This document shows, one piece after another, positions 1 through 20,370 of a stretch of DNA of 64,000 nucleotides. Both the position numbers and the translations under genes were made by a program. The stretch comes from Ectocarpus siliculosus (Eukaryota; Sar; Phaeophyceae; Ectocarpales; Ectocarpaceae), in NCBI GenBank assembly GCA_000310025.1, contig FN649750.1, positions 4,059,820 through 4,123,819 of the forward strand, read 5' to 3'. The notes under the pieces were generated by a model. The model had not been told where the DNA came from. It searched no databases and worked only from the letters and a program-made list of their open reading frames with translations. Each line of letters begins with the position of its first letter. Within the stretch, counting starts at the first letter, position 1.

Positions 1-315
1 CAGCAGTGGTGCTGCAGCTGGCAATGCTTATCGCCCTGGCTCATACCTGATCAACATGTGAGCCCCGCGGGTGTGCTGCTAAAAATAATGTCTGCTGTTC
101 TCAACAGCTTGTGCGCGGTCCCTCGTTTGACGGGAATTGATCGGTGTGTTTATCCATCACCGAAAGAGTGATGCTCGTTCGTGCACCAGACGTCGGGTGG
201 TTCAGCCTCACGCGTCAACATGGCGACTGCAAGAAACTGCTGCATCCGGCTGCTTGGTAAGTTGACGACCGAAAGCAGAAACCAGACAGCTCTACAGGAA
301 TATAAGAGATAGATA

Positions 316-354
<39 letters not shown>

Positions 355-1044
355 CCGTTCATGCTTTTCTCTCCCGCCATTTCCACGCCAAGTACTCTTG
401 TCCCTCTCGTCTACGCACAGGAGGTAATGTGGTACGAAGTAGGCTCGTTTTCAGGGGCTGTGTGGACCTTGTCCCTGCTTTCTGGCGTGTTGGCGTTAGG
501 ATGCGGCGTAATTAGATTTTTCCCGACATGACATGTGTGTTTGCATGAAAGTTGGTTGTGTGTCAGCCCCATGAGTTCAGAGAAGAGAGAGCTAACCGGG
601 CAAGGGCAAAGGTCAAGTGGGCATGTGTTGAGTACCAGTTCGGCTGCAGAGATCTAGGCACAGGTTAAGTTCAGCATGTGTATGCGTGGATAGGTTGAAC
701 AGAAACAGCAGTGTTGATATGCAGCTGTGTTGAGTGCAGCAGCCGCCGAGAGACGAATCAACAACAAGTTTCCTCAACAGCTATCTGTCCATTCCCTTCC
801 TAGCGATATCCGCAAAGACAATCAAGCATCCATAAGAGACAAGGACCTCGAACCTAGCGCAGAACCCTGGTAGTGCAGAGCCGCACTACTCTGCATTTGA
901 TTGGGCCATTGGGTCATCAACAGAACCCGTAGTCCAAGAAGAAGTGAAAATTTCTCCCGTACTGCTCCTGGCCCAGTTACATGTTGGGCATGGGGAATGA
1001 CAGCAGCATGTGGGACGCTATTTACAAACGACCGGCATCCTCAC
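1..1044. other. Left-end region, no supported exon
   Basis: I see no exon with convincing splice sites or a recognisable product here. It contains a perfect GA dinucleotide run of about 34 bases (about 319-352). A short open frame opposite the GA run encodes only serine-leucine repeats and is a by-product of it. The stretch could be intron or 3' flank of the acidic minus-strand exon that ends at 1045. Confidence 0.5.
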
Positions 1045-1187
1045 CTTATCCAGCATCTGTAGCATCTCCTCTTCGCCCATAACGACTTCCTCCTCCTCCT
1101 CCTCCTCCTCCTCCCCCTCATCGTCGTACACCTCGCCTTCGGGCTCGTTACAATCCCCCTTGTCACGGCAGTCGGTTGTAGTAGCAG
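1045..1187 (-). CDS. Candidate internal exon encoding an acidic segment (unknown protein)
   Basis: On the minus strand a polypyrimidine tract ending in gtttttgcag is followed by 143 bases that stay open and end at an AAG|gtgagg donor. The 47 codons read about CRDKGDCNEPEGEVYDDEG, then nine consecutive Glu, then VVMGEEEMLQMLDK. The exon starts with two leftover bases and ends in phase 0. The product is not recognised; acidic linkers of this kind are common in nuclear and chromatin proteins. The plus strand reads as a serine-rich frame over the same bases, but that is the complement of the Glu codons and has no comparable splice signals. No flanking exon could be attached, so the gene is undefined. 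Confidence 0.3.
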
Positions 1188-1719
1188 CTGCAAAAACACC
1201 ACACCGTCTCTCGACGGGCTCTGCCGATCGCGCGACGAGGTGCTCCGACGAATCATGCTCAAGGCTGTCAGCTTGCGGCCTCGCACCACCAGATAACGAC
1301 GACATATCCACACGCCCCGCGCGATATATCCTTCAGCCGAGGTCTCCGACAGCCGTAGCGCGCTGCAGGGTAAAAGAAGGCTGTCCGTGTCTGTCTCGTA
1401 TTGACGCCGGTCACGCCGACAGCGAACCACGGGACTGTACGGACCTGCCCCGTGAATGTGACCGGAGGCGTTATGATTAAAATGCGGTGGCGTGAGATAT
1501 GTACGATGTACTGCTGTAGTGTAGAGTACGCACAGATGGACTTTGCGACTCACATTCATCATCTTCCTTTGCCGGGGGCGCTGAGGTAGGCACACCATGG
1601 CACGCACACAGGTGCATGACCAAAAGGACCGTGCAAAGGTGATCACGAATGACGAGTTTGATACTGTTGTGGGTGAGATGCTGCTAGTATAGGTGCTGTC
1701 GTGGCCGTCGTTACTACCG

Positions 1720-2455
1720 AAGACGACACAAGATAACACAGCCATATAAGAAACCACACCCCCCACAGAATACGACACCACGGTGATAGTTTTCGGCGTT
1801 TCAGACAAACCATCGATTTATCACCGGGGCTACATAAGATAACACACCCCTTGAGGTTACGCCGCAGGCTCCTCCGTCTATCACCGGGGTGATACAACAT
1901 CTGCCGCGTGGGCAGTATCTCATACGCACAACATCTGCGTAACTCTCTTTTGATCTACCCAGTAGCAAGGTACAGTAGCAAGGTAGTGTATGCAGGAGCC
2001 TACTTTTTTGTGTGAGGGGGCAGGACGGATGGCGCACTCTGTGGCCACCGAGTCATGTGCTCAGGAGTTTCGTCACCTCCGTTGAGCTCCTTTGTTTTAC
2101 TACATTCCGCAAAACCACAAGTCAAGAAGTGTTCGTACAGGCATTGCTATCACACCCCCGCAATACCAACCAAGTGCGCTGCAGCAGCGGTTCAACTCTA
2201 CAAGTGTTATAACACCTTTTTATCACACACCCTCATTATCACACCCAAAACACACCCTGTGGTATTCGGACGTGCTAGCACACCCCCTGGTTTATCACAC
2301 CCCCTTAAGGGCCCAAGCGAGCTGCACTTTATCACCCGGGCTACATAAGATACCACACACCCCACGGATACCACACCCGGTGATAATATTTTTGAAACCC
2401 AAAATGTTATCACCGGGGTGTGTTATCTTGTGACGTTTACGGTACATGTACCACT
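1720..2455. repeat. Cluster of degenerate MITE termini (ataagataacacacccc family)
   Basis: The motif family cataagataacacacccc / ggggtgtgttatcttgtg occurs many times in both orientations (about 1728-1745, 1842-1856, 2343-2365, 2410-2435), mixed with tatcaccggg and tatcacaccc words. The right-hand copy ends in tgtgacgtttacggta near 2452, matching the outer end of the well-preserved elements at 13151-13377 and 8488-8706. I read it as nested or decayed copies of one non-autonomous TIR element. No coding capacity is apparent. Confidence 0.5.
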
Positions 2456-2530
2456 CATGTGTCCGGCCAGGGGCGCTCAATTAGGTACACCATGGCACAA
2501 AGGTTCATGACCGGTCAACAGGTAGGGGTG

Positions 2531-2595
2531 CTTTTTTTTTTGCAGAAGGAAGCTGCCTGTAGCGGGATCGTGAAAAATGCTTTTTTTTTGCAGAA
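2531..2595 (+). repeat. Tandem duplication of a poly-T/gcag acceptor-like block
   Basis: Two copies of a block tgc-T(8-10)-gcagaa stand about 55 bases apart (about 2530-2550 and 2578-2597). Each looks like a perfect polypyrimidine tract plus 3' splice site on the plus strand, but no coding exon follows either. It may be an intron remnant or a slipped duplication. Confidence 0.4.
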
Positions 2596-2785
2596 ACAAT
2601 ACGTTCGTCGAGTGTGACCATTCTTCGCACAAGGCAAGTGCTGCTGAAAAGAACGACGGGCCGGGACGTGCACACATGTACATGGGGTGCACAGGAAAGT
2701 CGTATATTCTGTGCTTGCTGCTCATGGCAAGGAGTGCGACCCTTCTCTACAAAAGGCACATACCATGGTAGAGCATTGACGGCAT

Positions 2786-2832
2786 CCACCGACAAGTTCA
2801 TTCGCGTTCCACCGACAAGTTCATTCGCGTTC
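2786..2832. repeat. 23-bp perfect tandem duplication
   Basis: A 23-bp unit containing accgacaagttcattcgcgt is repeated back to back (2786-2808 and 2809-2831). It overlaps the proposed stop codon of the minus-strand exon at 2821-2886, so if that gene is real the duplication lies at its very C-terminus and 3' UTR. Confidence 0.85.
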
Positions 2833-3060
2833 GACTCTGAGTATTTCGGCAAGGGGACCACACACAAAACGAGGCTCTTGCAACGTCTGCACGAAGAAAA
2901 GAGATGAAACGGGACACACGCAAGAACTAAATCCTTCGTTTGCCTACCTCATCGCCGGCCAAGGTCAGGCCGTATGCTTCAGAGAACGCGATGGCTTCGG
3001 CGTCGTTTCCGAAGCCCAGTATCCGCTTTAGCTCCGACACACAAAGCAACTCGCAATGAT
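2821..3060 (-). CDS. Possible C-terminal two exons of a SAC3/GANP or PCI-type protein
   Basis: Two minus-strand exons join in register. Exon 3060-2948 begins after ctcctgcag and ends GATGAG|gtaggc; exon 2886-2821 begins after ttcttcgtgcag and ends at TGA. The join gives HCELLCVSELKRILGF, then GNDAEAIAFSEAYGLTLAGDE, then about 21 residues to the stop. The pattern of an [AS]EL..[IL]LGF segment followed by .EA..F...YGLT resembles the winged-helix end of SAC3/GANP (mRNA export) or related PCI proteins; this is resemblance only. The exon enters with two leftover bases, and I could not find a convincing preceding exon in 3.1-5.1 kb. It could equally be a decayed or unrelated gene. Confidence 0.33.
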
Positions 3061-5588
3061 CTGCAGGAGAACAATGCGAGGTACGAGGGCAACGTTAGTC
3101 GGCGGCGTACCGCAAACCTTACTAAAATGACGACTTGTAAGCGACGGGGGGCTCAGCACACAGGAAATTTCCGCCAATTCTCATAGAACGTTCCGTGTTC
3201 GAAGTGAAAGGTTCAACTCGCTCCGTTTCTTGATTCCTCCAGAGAAATACTGCCTCGCTCTGCTTCGTAACCTGACAAACAAAGGCTTGGCTCCACCAGA
3301 AATCGGCGTGCGGATCAAAACGCTTCGTGATGAGGCTTCACGAGAATCGTGCAAAGCAGCTTATTGACGGCAGAGGCGGTTGATGGGACTCCAAGTTGGG
3401 ATCTGCTCTACTACACCATGGAAGATGTGATCAACACCACAACAAAGCCACGGACTTCTCACGGAGTCACGGCCGTGTGCACGGGTTTACGGACAAACCG
3501 TAGGTCATGTGTGACAGAATGGACTATGTCTTCGATGCACTGGTACACAAAGCTTTACTGGTGCGGTTGAGCAAGTGTTGACATAGGTCGAATTGACTGC
3601 GCCAAGCAGGGAAGTCATCTTGGCGCCCGGTGATGGGTGATGACTGTATGGTGGCCAAGACTTCATGAAATAGCATTATGTTGTCTGGCGAGCAACCAAT
3701 CGGTGCGCATTGACGACAATGACAACTCGTCTATCCATCGCTCGTCCATCCTCCCTACGACCATATTTTGTCTCTCACGCCACAGTGTGTAGCGAAGGAG
3801 GATGCGCAAGGACCCACCTGGATCGTGCTGTTGCGCTTTTCTTTTACGTTAGCATCAGTAATTGTGTATACATATTTTCCGCAAAGAAAAATCGGGAAAA
3901 TAGAATCTCAGGTTGTTGGCCGGGCTACCGAGCTCAGGAATTCTGGTCGTGCGATATGTCGTTATTCTTCATGCTGCCTCCACATTGATTTTCATTCCGG
4001 TCTCGCTTAGCACCTTCTAATTCGACACTCGCCCAATCGCGGACGCCTTCCGTGGCAACAGCTTCGAGGAACCGTGCATCATACCGACCGCCGGGGCTCT
4101 TGTTCGTATATTTGCGGGGGCGAGTAGGCCGCGACCCTATCAACGATTCCGTGAAACATTTCGCACGCCGCCCTTGTTCCATCCACTACCTTTGTCATCA
4201 TGTCGAAAGACTCGAAGACCATGCGGAGAGAGGTGACCCGAGAGCCCAAGCCAGACAAGACGTTGTCACTCACTAAGTCATCGGTCACCACCCCCATCCC
4301 CATCAACACTTCCATCAAATACGAGGAAATAATACTCATCGGGGGGATAACCCATCGTGTGGATGCAGATGGCCAAGACTAGAACCGGGCGGTTGCAAGA
4401 ACCAACCAACCTCGTGCCTGCTTTTGTGCCTACGCAACAGCAGACGGATGTTGAGTTACCGTCCATCTCCTATCAACGGTATCATCAGATGCAGCCTTCA
4501 GTATGTGCGGGACTTGACAGGTAGTAGTTCCAGATACGAAACCAAGAGACACGGTGTGTTGCGTAGCGTTCGATAGCAAATGGCACAATCGGCAATCCAC
4601 CAACAAAGAGCGGTGCCAAGACGAGAAACACTGCATGGCTGTTATTCTTTTTGTTTTCACCAGGGATCTGGGGTCGCTGTAGGAGCCTACAAATCCCGGG
4701 ATCTCGGATTCTCGACGCGACAAAAAAAACAAGCTTCGAATTAGCGAAAGAAATAGGCACAGGTACGTAGTTTGCCCTACGCTCAGCGGGGCTCGGCAAT
4801 GAGCTGCGAACTGTTCCTACGTATTGTGCAGCGTTTTCGTCAACACCCATCCATCTCTCTTGTGCGCCCCAGCAACAGGCAATACAAGTACATGGACGGT
4901 TGCTGTGACTGTTGCGGACCTCTATTCCGCCTTCAGGAGGCACGCATGGAAGCAGTAGACAAGGAGTAGGCGCGATCGACGCGCCACCGGCACTGCCACA
5001 GCAATGCACGATGTCTCCTCCTCCTGGCTCGCTCCCCAACACGGGGGCCACGCCAACAGCACTGCAGCAGTAGCAAGGGGCACGGGGGAAGCCCAGCCAA
5101 ACATCATCACCAAGAGCAAGACGCTCTGGGGAAAAGTGTAGATAGGATACAATTGTAGAGACATGGAAATAACTGCGAGAATTGTACCATAGTCGCTATT
5201 AGGTCGAGACTATTCCTCTGGGACTAGACCCACCAACAGAGTGAATCCTGCACCAATCGTTTCATCACAATCGCTACAAATCTGTTCTAGACTATTCCTT
5301 CAGGGGAAATCGACTCTAAAAGAGTGAATCCTGCACCAAGCAGGCAGAACGCGGCAAGACTATGTAGACTGCTGCAGCGACGACAACAAAGCCGTTGCAG
5401 AAAGGCTCAACTTCACTAGCAGCAGCATCACCACCCCCACCAACAACAACAACCGATCAGGCAGCGGAGTGCAGTCAGTCCGCCAACCAAGTCACTTGCA
5501 GGAAGCCGCAAGAACACCAACAACAGTCGCCAATCAGGCTCAACAACAAGAAGGCGGCGAACGGACTGCAGCCCCCTCCCCGCCGCCC
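3061..5588. other. Unassigned region upstream of the 2.8-kb exons and downstream of glutathione reductase
   Basis: Several open frames exist on both strands (for example minus 4079-4339) but none has recognisable motifs or coherent splice sites. At about 5204-5340 a sequence of about 55 bases is imperfectly repeated in direct orientation, sharing agactattcc and agagtgaatcctgcaccaa. The region may hold further exons of the minus-strand gene ending at 2821, but I cannot support any. Confidence 0.4.
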
Positions 5589-14221
<8,633 letters not shown>

Positions 14222-17020
14222 CCAAGAACTAAATAATAATAATAAGCGGTCACGAATTACATATTAACGCCGTCAGTTGCCATTCGGAACCTGCATATGC
14301 AGATCGCACCACCCGGGAGTCCGAAGCATGTAGGTGAACAACGACCTTGAGGCGTTATGCTTCTTTCCACAGAAGGTTGCCGGGATTGTCTGCCTGCAGC
14401 TCGGCCGAGGTTGGTTCATGAGAGAGGTGCAGTAGGGCCGGCACGGTCTGTTACATGGTGAACACAGCCAACGACGAAAATAATGGAGGGAGACGCTACG
14501 ACTCTGAATGTGCGTGTGGGGAACGAGACAGCTATTCAGACCACCGCATGTCTTCGGCGTCCGCTCCACAACCTGCCGGAATGGAAGAGGCATGAGTTAA
14601 ACAAAAACTTTCAACTTCATAAAAATAACGCTGCCATGGCATCCTTCAGCGAGCCGCTCTAAACGAGTTGATCTAGCAGCTACTACAAGGGAGATGCGGA
14701 CATGCATGCGAATGAACTCAGCATGTGTTTCGGGTGAGGCAGGGATATGAATCAAGGGACGAAGCCAAGGCTGGCTTCAGCCTGACGCCGCCCATGATCT
14801 GGGACTGACCCCGTTGAGGGGGGCGTGTGTATTTCTATTGTTAGCATCGACAGCGCTAACCGGCTGACCAAGGAAAATACGTCCGTCTCGTGTGTGTGTC
14901 TGATGCCCCCCCTCACTTAAAAACAAACCCACGCAGCGGGCGCACCACAGTACATCAACTCTCCATCTCGCCTTTTAGAAGCGCTTTCTGTGTTCAGCCG
15001 CACTGAGACTCGCGTGTTTTCATTGGTCAGCCGATGCCAACAACAAACAAACACGCACTACTGTGTCGGTACAACCCTTCGATAGGAAAGCGCGATTACG
15101 TTTCTCATCTGGCACCGCTGGTGGCCGTTGACATTCTTGCGTCAACAAACTTTTGTCCCGGCGCATTCGGCACCTCATGGCGCCAAACTTGGCATTGCCC
15201 AACAGCTCAAGGCATCACCTCCTTCCAGATGCCATTCACGAGGTCACTCGCTTAGGTTTCGTCCAGATATCGGTGAACACGGACGGTGCCTTCCTGTCGA
15301 AGCTGGAGATGGGGTCTACGTGTGTCGTACGGGTAGGTGCTTGACGACGTGGATTGGCGGACGTCTCGCCGCGAAACCATCATGAAAAATAAATACTATA
15401 CAACCAACACAGACACACGTTCGAGATTTAACCACAGCAGCCGAACGGGGTGTGTTGAAGTCTTTGCATTAAGTGGAGGGAAACAAGCTGGTTACTGCTG
15501 TACCGGGCCTATTCCGAGTCTGTTTGAAGCCTTTACACTCTCGCCGAAACTACAACATATTTTCGACACTTTGTCGCGAGAAAAGTTCGTGAACTTTTGA
15601 TCCAGATCGCGCGATTGTTGTCAAAAAACAAGAGTTCCCAACCTTTTCAGCGCACAGTTTTGTTCCCATAGCGTACCACAACGTGTGTACCATGAGAAAA
15701 GCACAGCCCCGAGAAATGTTGCGAGAAAATAGTAAAGCTGCAGCTTGCCCACTTGATGCTCCCAGAAAAAGCGGCGCAATTGCTACAACATCTCGGGACA
15801 CCCAATCTTCACGCGTATGCCCTCACGGTCCGTTCCATACGTGAGAGCAGAGAAGAACCCTGAAGCTCTTATTCTACTGCTGCGGGTGGCCGCTTCGGCA
15901 GCAGCAGAGGCGCCACACGAAAGCAAACGGAGGTAAACTGCTGATGCTACTCGGTACAAAAGGGGCGCCTATTTGTCCGAGCATTGGCTGTTTTCGTCCC
16001 GCATCGGCATTGGTAGTTACCGTATTAGCAGACAAGACAACAAGCCCACCCTGCGCTCTCGCAGCTTAGAATGCGACTCTCAGCAGAGACTAGAACCCCA
16101 AGCCCTAACGAGGGAAGCAGGTAAGGACGACAGCGACGACCAGAAAGCTAGAGCCTAGCCGCACTAGAGAGTGGCATACCCGCAGTAATATACCGTCGTG
16201 CAAACATGGTGGGTGCACTCGCTTTGATGTTGCAAACAAGGGGAGGGGAATCTTTCTGCGGTGCTGTTTTGCTCCCATGCGATTGACTCACCACCGGTTG
16301 CTTCGGCGGAAGACATGGTGTTATATCTTGCTTATTGCTCTCTCGTCCGTCCTGTTGTGGGCTTGGGTGGTGTGCTTGTGCAATGTGCACGAGGTGGTTG
16401 TTGGTTGTTCCAGATCTCCAGATCAAGCGGGGCACACAAGACAAGACAAAGTCGGCGGAATTGGCGAATGTGGGTACCAACAGTATTTCGAGTATGTTGA
16501 TTTCGCGGAGCCGCGGGGAAGTACGACGGCTGAGATGTAGTACGCGTACGATGTTCAGTCACCATGTGGTGTGACCTACTGGAACAGGGTATCAACCAAA
16601 CGCAGAGGGTGGCGGTGCTACACACCGCAGGACTAGCTCAAGGAAAGGAAGGGCTGCTACGGAAAAGGGCTTGGTGTCGTCATCTTCTCCTTGCAAGATG
16701 ACTCCCACAACAAGGAAGGTCCGTAGTGGTTGTTGTGAGACAATGACGTGCGTGTTTGTGTCTCTTTGAAGTCTACACACTACTGCTGTACGTTGGAGGC
16801 AGCTGGAGGTTGTGCAACCATCGGCACGTTGATCCCTGGGCCTGGGCAGCCTGGCATATCTCACTATTATGCATGTCAGGCTCACCGATCCCCAGGCCTC
16901 TGGGCAAGAACGGAGGCGCCGTGAGCATGTTGAAGTCCTGCTGAAACAACACGATCAGAGGAAACTCATGCCGCCCGGTTGGTCTCCAGAAACCCACACC
17001 ACCCGTGTAATGTAAGTCTC

Positions 17021-17047
17021 TAGGGTTAGGGTTAGGGTTAGGGTTAG
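17021..17047 (+). repeat. Interstitial telomere-type repeat (TTAGGG, about 4.5 units)
   Basis: Uninterrupted TAGGGT/TTAGGG units lie in the middle of unique sequence. Only four and a half units are present, flanked by non-telomeric DNA on both sides, so this is not a chromosome end. Confidence 0.9.
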
Positions 17048-17671
17048 TGCACGACGACTCTGTAATCCCCCACTGCTTTTGTCAACGCTCCTAGGCTTGG
17101 TGTCAAGCATTTTACCAACTACACACCAGTATTCACGCGGCCATCTGGCTCTCTTGTGATCTTCTGGCCTGTTCAGGATCTTAGCCCGACGAATGGCCTC
17201 AAGACGTCAGCAGGCTGCTCGGCCCCTGTAGACCTCAGAGCAACGCACTTGTCTGCAAACGTCGCACGTCGCACCTACAGCCGTAGGGCTGACGCCACCA
17301 GCGAGAACAGCTGTTAGTTGTCGGTTTTTAGGCGGCGCGGAGGCACTGTTGGGCTGCTCGAAGTCAGAGCGACGCACTTGCGTGCACACCGCCAGCGGAC
17401 GCGGTCCAACAGACGAGTTGCCGCAAACGCTGCCGCTGCTTTTGAGCGAACGGTCGACGACTGTACTCCGTAAAGCATCGCACCCGGGATGGTACGCGAC
17501 ACGTAGTACAGGTGCAGCGATTATGTGCATAGGATCGGTTCCCTATGGAAACGAGGTGTCGCCGCTCCCGAAACGTTCTTGTGAACAAGTAGAATATTGA
17601 CTACACGTACATGTCCAGCAGTGCAGTTCTGCTGTACAAGTGTACAGACTGAAGTGCATAGACTACCGTAA

Positions 17672-17879
17672 GTTTGCGAGTCAGCGCACAGGGGTGCGAT
17701 CGATTTTCAAAGCGTAATTTCTCCACATCCAGGAGGGTGCGAGCGCCAACTGATACTTCTCAGGAAAACTCTCGATGAAATGTTTCCAAAACCGCCCTGT
17801 TCGACAGTGGCAACCTCCTGGTTGTGGACAAATTTCGCTGTTGAAACTCGTTCGCACGCCTGTGCGCTGACTCGCAACC
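17672..17879. mobile_element. Foldback/MITE-like element with 27-bp inverted ends
   Basis: The left arm 17672-17698 (gtttgcgagtcagcgcacag...) pairs with the right arm 17853-17879 with 25 of 27 bases matching. Inside the left arm the words gattttcaaagcgtaattt recall the inner TIR of the 13151 element, suggesting a diverged relative. No coding frame. Confidence 0.7.
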
Positions 17880-19672
17880 AATTTTCAACCATATCTCAAC
17901 CGGCAGAGCTGTGGGTTATGGATATCTATGTTGAATAGTGCCTGGAAACGGGGAACTTGTTGGGGCACCCCATGTTGTATGAAACCGCGGGAATCTAACC
18001 CCCTGTCTGCAAACACAAATATGTGGTACTCATATTGTTCAACGCATTCCTGGTACCCCATCCCGAGTCATACCCCGTTTTGTTCAGCACGGCAACCGAA
18101 AAATTGCATGCCGCATTCTGTTTCTAAACTCCCATTTTGTTCGTAAATCCCCGGGGATATACCCCCCATTTTGTCAGTTGCAGCAGGAAATACCGAACAA
18201 AAAGGGGGATGCCTTGAAACACCGAACGAAAAGGGGTATGCCTTGAACAAAATAGGGTACTACTGATGATGACGGCGTAATACCCCGCGGTTTGGTTGTA
18301 AAAGTGGGATGCTCCAAGAAGCACCACTTTCCCACGCCCTAGACATTAGAACCGGCCCGCACGAACGGGGTAGCTAAGAACTTGAGCCTTACAGCTTCCC
18401 AACAAAAATAACGCGACCAGAAGAACAGGTGCTCAGTGAAGCTCCCCTATAACCTATATCGTCGTCGTAGGGATACAGTACCCCGTAGACAAACCAAGAA
18501 ACGAGCCTCGTCCATAATAAGAGGTTCTCAAGTGCGGGCCCTAGAGTACAGTTGTAGCGCAGTTATCCCTGTTCTGGAATATAAGCGAGAAGAACAAAGG
18601 TTTTGGTGTGCCGCCCAAGGAACTCGCTCGTGGGGCCGCCTGGGCGGTGTTGAGGCGTCCACCCGGCGTCAGGCGTTGCACCCGACATCTCTTCTTTCTT
18701 CTTGTCATCGCGTTAAAAACCGAAGGCAAGCACCGGAGGAGGGGTGGGTAGGGGGCCTCAGGGGAAGGGGGAAGGCACCCTTCTGTGAAATCATGAAGCC
18801 CCAACAGTAGTGATCGGCAGAAAAGCTGTTTGGCGCTGATGAAACGTGATGAGAGAAACAAACAGACATTTTCAACGTCGGTCCTTGCAGCTTTCTTTCT
18901 CGGTGAAATTCTGGACGCACCCGCCGGGGTCACAGAGGAGGGTTTCTCCGCCCCGTGTTTCTCCTATCCCCCAATGCATACGTCTATTCCCATGTCGTAA
19001 ATTCCTCGTCAGGAAAGAAATGTACTGCCGACCTCCTTCGGCATCAGTGTTTCATATGCATAAAACACCCGCACATTTTTAGCTGCTGGAAGATGGGGCT
19101 AAAAAATACCGTGGTGTCAGTTATGAGCAGCCCCTTGCTACGCGCTGCTGTGTGCGTGCGGCTGAGCGGCACACTGCAGCTGCTGTTGGCCACAAGTATA
19201 ATACTACTGTAGGCGTCTTTCCGTGGAAGATTCTGAAGTAAGATTTCAAGGTGCGTTAATTAAGTGTTGATTTCCACCAGAGAAGACGCTCATTCACCCG
19301 TCTAAGATGTGCATGTCCAAGGGCACTCGATGCAAGGCTGCCTTCAAGAGCTCTTTTCCCCATCCACATTCACTACTGTAGAGACTTCAACCCATGCCCT
19401 TCGACTGCGGTCGTTATCAATAGTCTATCTCCAACGAGTACACCAGTAGTCTCTCTTCGATCAAATACCCCCCCACCCCCCCTTTGTCACGCCCCCCCTC
19501 TTCCAAGATGTGCCCCCTGCACACCACACGCGTAAGGCAGACAGCGACACAGATCACCACCGTGGCAGACTATGGAGCTTACCCGCGGTGCATATCAACA
19601 CTAACAACAGCATATCGATTATTTATTTCTGTATCGACCATATCATTTTTCCCATCCGCTGGGGTATACTTT

Positions 19673-20070
19673 TTGCGGTAACCGTAGTGGTGGTCGAGTA
19701 GATTATGTTGTGCGGGGTCGAGAACCCTCACTCCGCGCAAGGGGATGATCGCAGCGCGTTGTGTTAAATTGGTCAAGCGCCCTCGAGGCAGTTACATAGT
19801 GCTCACTACTTAGTCTGGAAGTGAGAGCACCAGAAATAAATGAAGTCATACGCAGCTGTCATACCACGCAAGGAAGTAAGCACAAGATGCCGAACACCCT
19901 TAGCAGGATGTATCGCGCCCTTCATGCGACTCGCCGAATACCTCACGATGCTTCGCGCTGGTGATGTGAGAGCCTGGTCCGGTGAGAACCCGGCGTGCTC
20001 CGTCCCAGGAATGCGAGGTCAATGGTCTAACGACTACGGCATGCACGACTATGAGTACCCTCCCCCCCCG
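19673..20070 (-). repeat. 0.4-kb dispersed repeat, inverted copy
   Basis: The reverse complement of this interval matches 63475-63875 along its whole length: a poly-G/gtactcatag end, ccattgacctcgcat, ggagcacgccgggttctcac, gaggtattcggcgagtcgca, gtgttcggcatctt, gcttacttcctt, tgacagctgcgt, ggtgct(c/t)tca(c/t)ttccag, then cggagtgaggcttctcgacc and a ggtaaccgcaaaaa end. Both copies can be read as PLRGVR(L/V)LDPAQH(D/N)LL over the distal 100 bases. It is probably a non-autonomous transposable element; no TIR is obvious. Confidence 0.9.
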
Positions 20071-20233
20071 GGTATCACCCGATTTTGTATGTCCCCCCGC
20101 AAAGTCTTTCGATGCTCGTGTTGGTCGTGTGGTTAAGATACCATCTAGTGTCGAAAATTGCTGGGCGTTCGGAGCACCAATTGCGGTATGTCGGGCAGCT
20201 TTCGCCCACCCGAGCAAGATGATGTGCGCTGCC

Positions 20234-20286
20234 GACCTTGCTATCATTCCGAAGGATACCGACCTTGCTATCATTCCGAAGGATAC
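20234..20286 (+). repeat. 26-27-bp tandem duplication
   Basis: The unit gaccttgctatcattccgaa plus ggatac(c) is repeated twice without interruption, 85 bases upstream of the first kinase exon found. Confidence 0.9.
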
Positions 20287-20370
20287 ACGCACGCTCTCCT
20301 TTTCCCCCTCCGTTTTTGCGACTCTTGCTCTGTCTCCCCCATTCCATTTTATATTTTCCTTGCACAATAG

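Larger units (their letters stand above)
14222..20370. other. Intergenic region between divergent glutathione reductase and PB1-kinase genes
   Basis: No exon can be supported across these 6 kb, although the promoter and 5' exon(s) of the kinase beginning before 20371 should lie here. A possible 5' UTR exon ends at the donor ggaagcag|gtaagg near 16121, but its phase does not join the first kinase exon found. Around 15034-15400 several short plus-strand frames look like fragments of a decayed mobile-element ORF, unrecognised. Mapped repeats are listed separately. At 18060-18260 an A+T/G-rich block with alternating ccccattttgt and acaaaatagggg words forms an imperfect foldback. Confidence 0.5.

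Noticed and set aside
1010-1480. Plus-strand serine-rich open frame
   Set aside because: The poly-Ser is the complement of the poly-Glu exon on the minus strand, which has good acceptor and donor sites.
15034-15400. Possible gene upstream of the PB1 kinase
   Set aside because: Open pieces in three frames with no splice sites linking them; looks like a degraded mobile-element ORF but I could not identify the family.
17021-17047. Chromosome end suggested by TTAGGG repeats
   Set aside because: Only four and a half units with unique sequence continuing on both sides.
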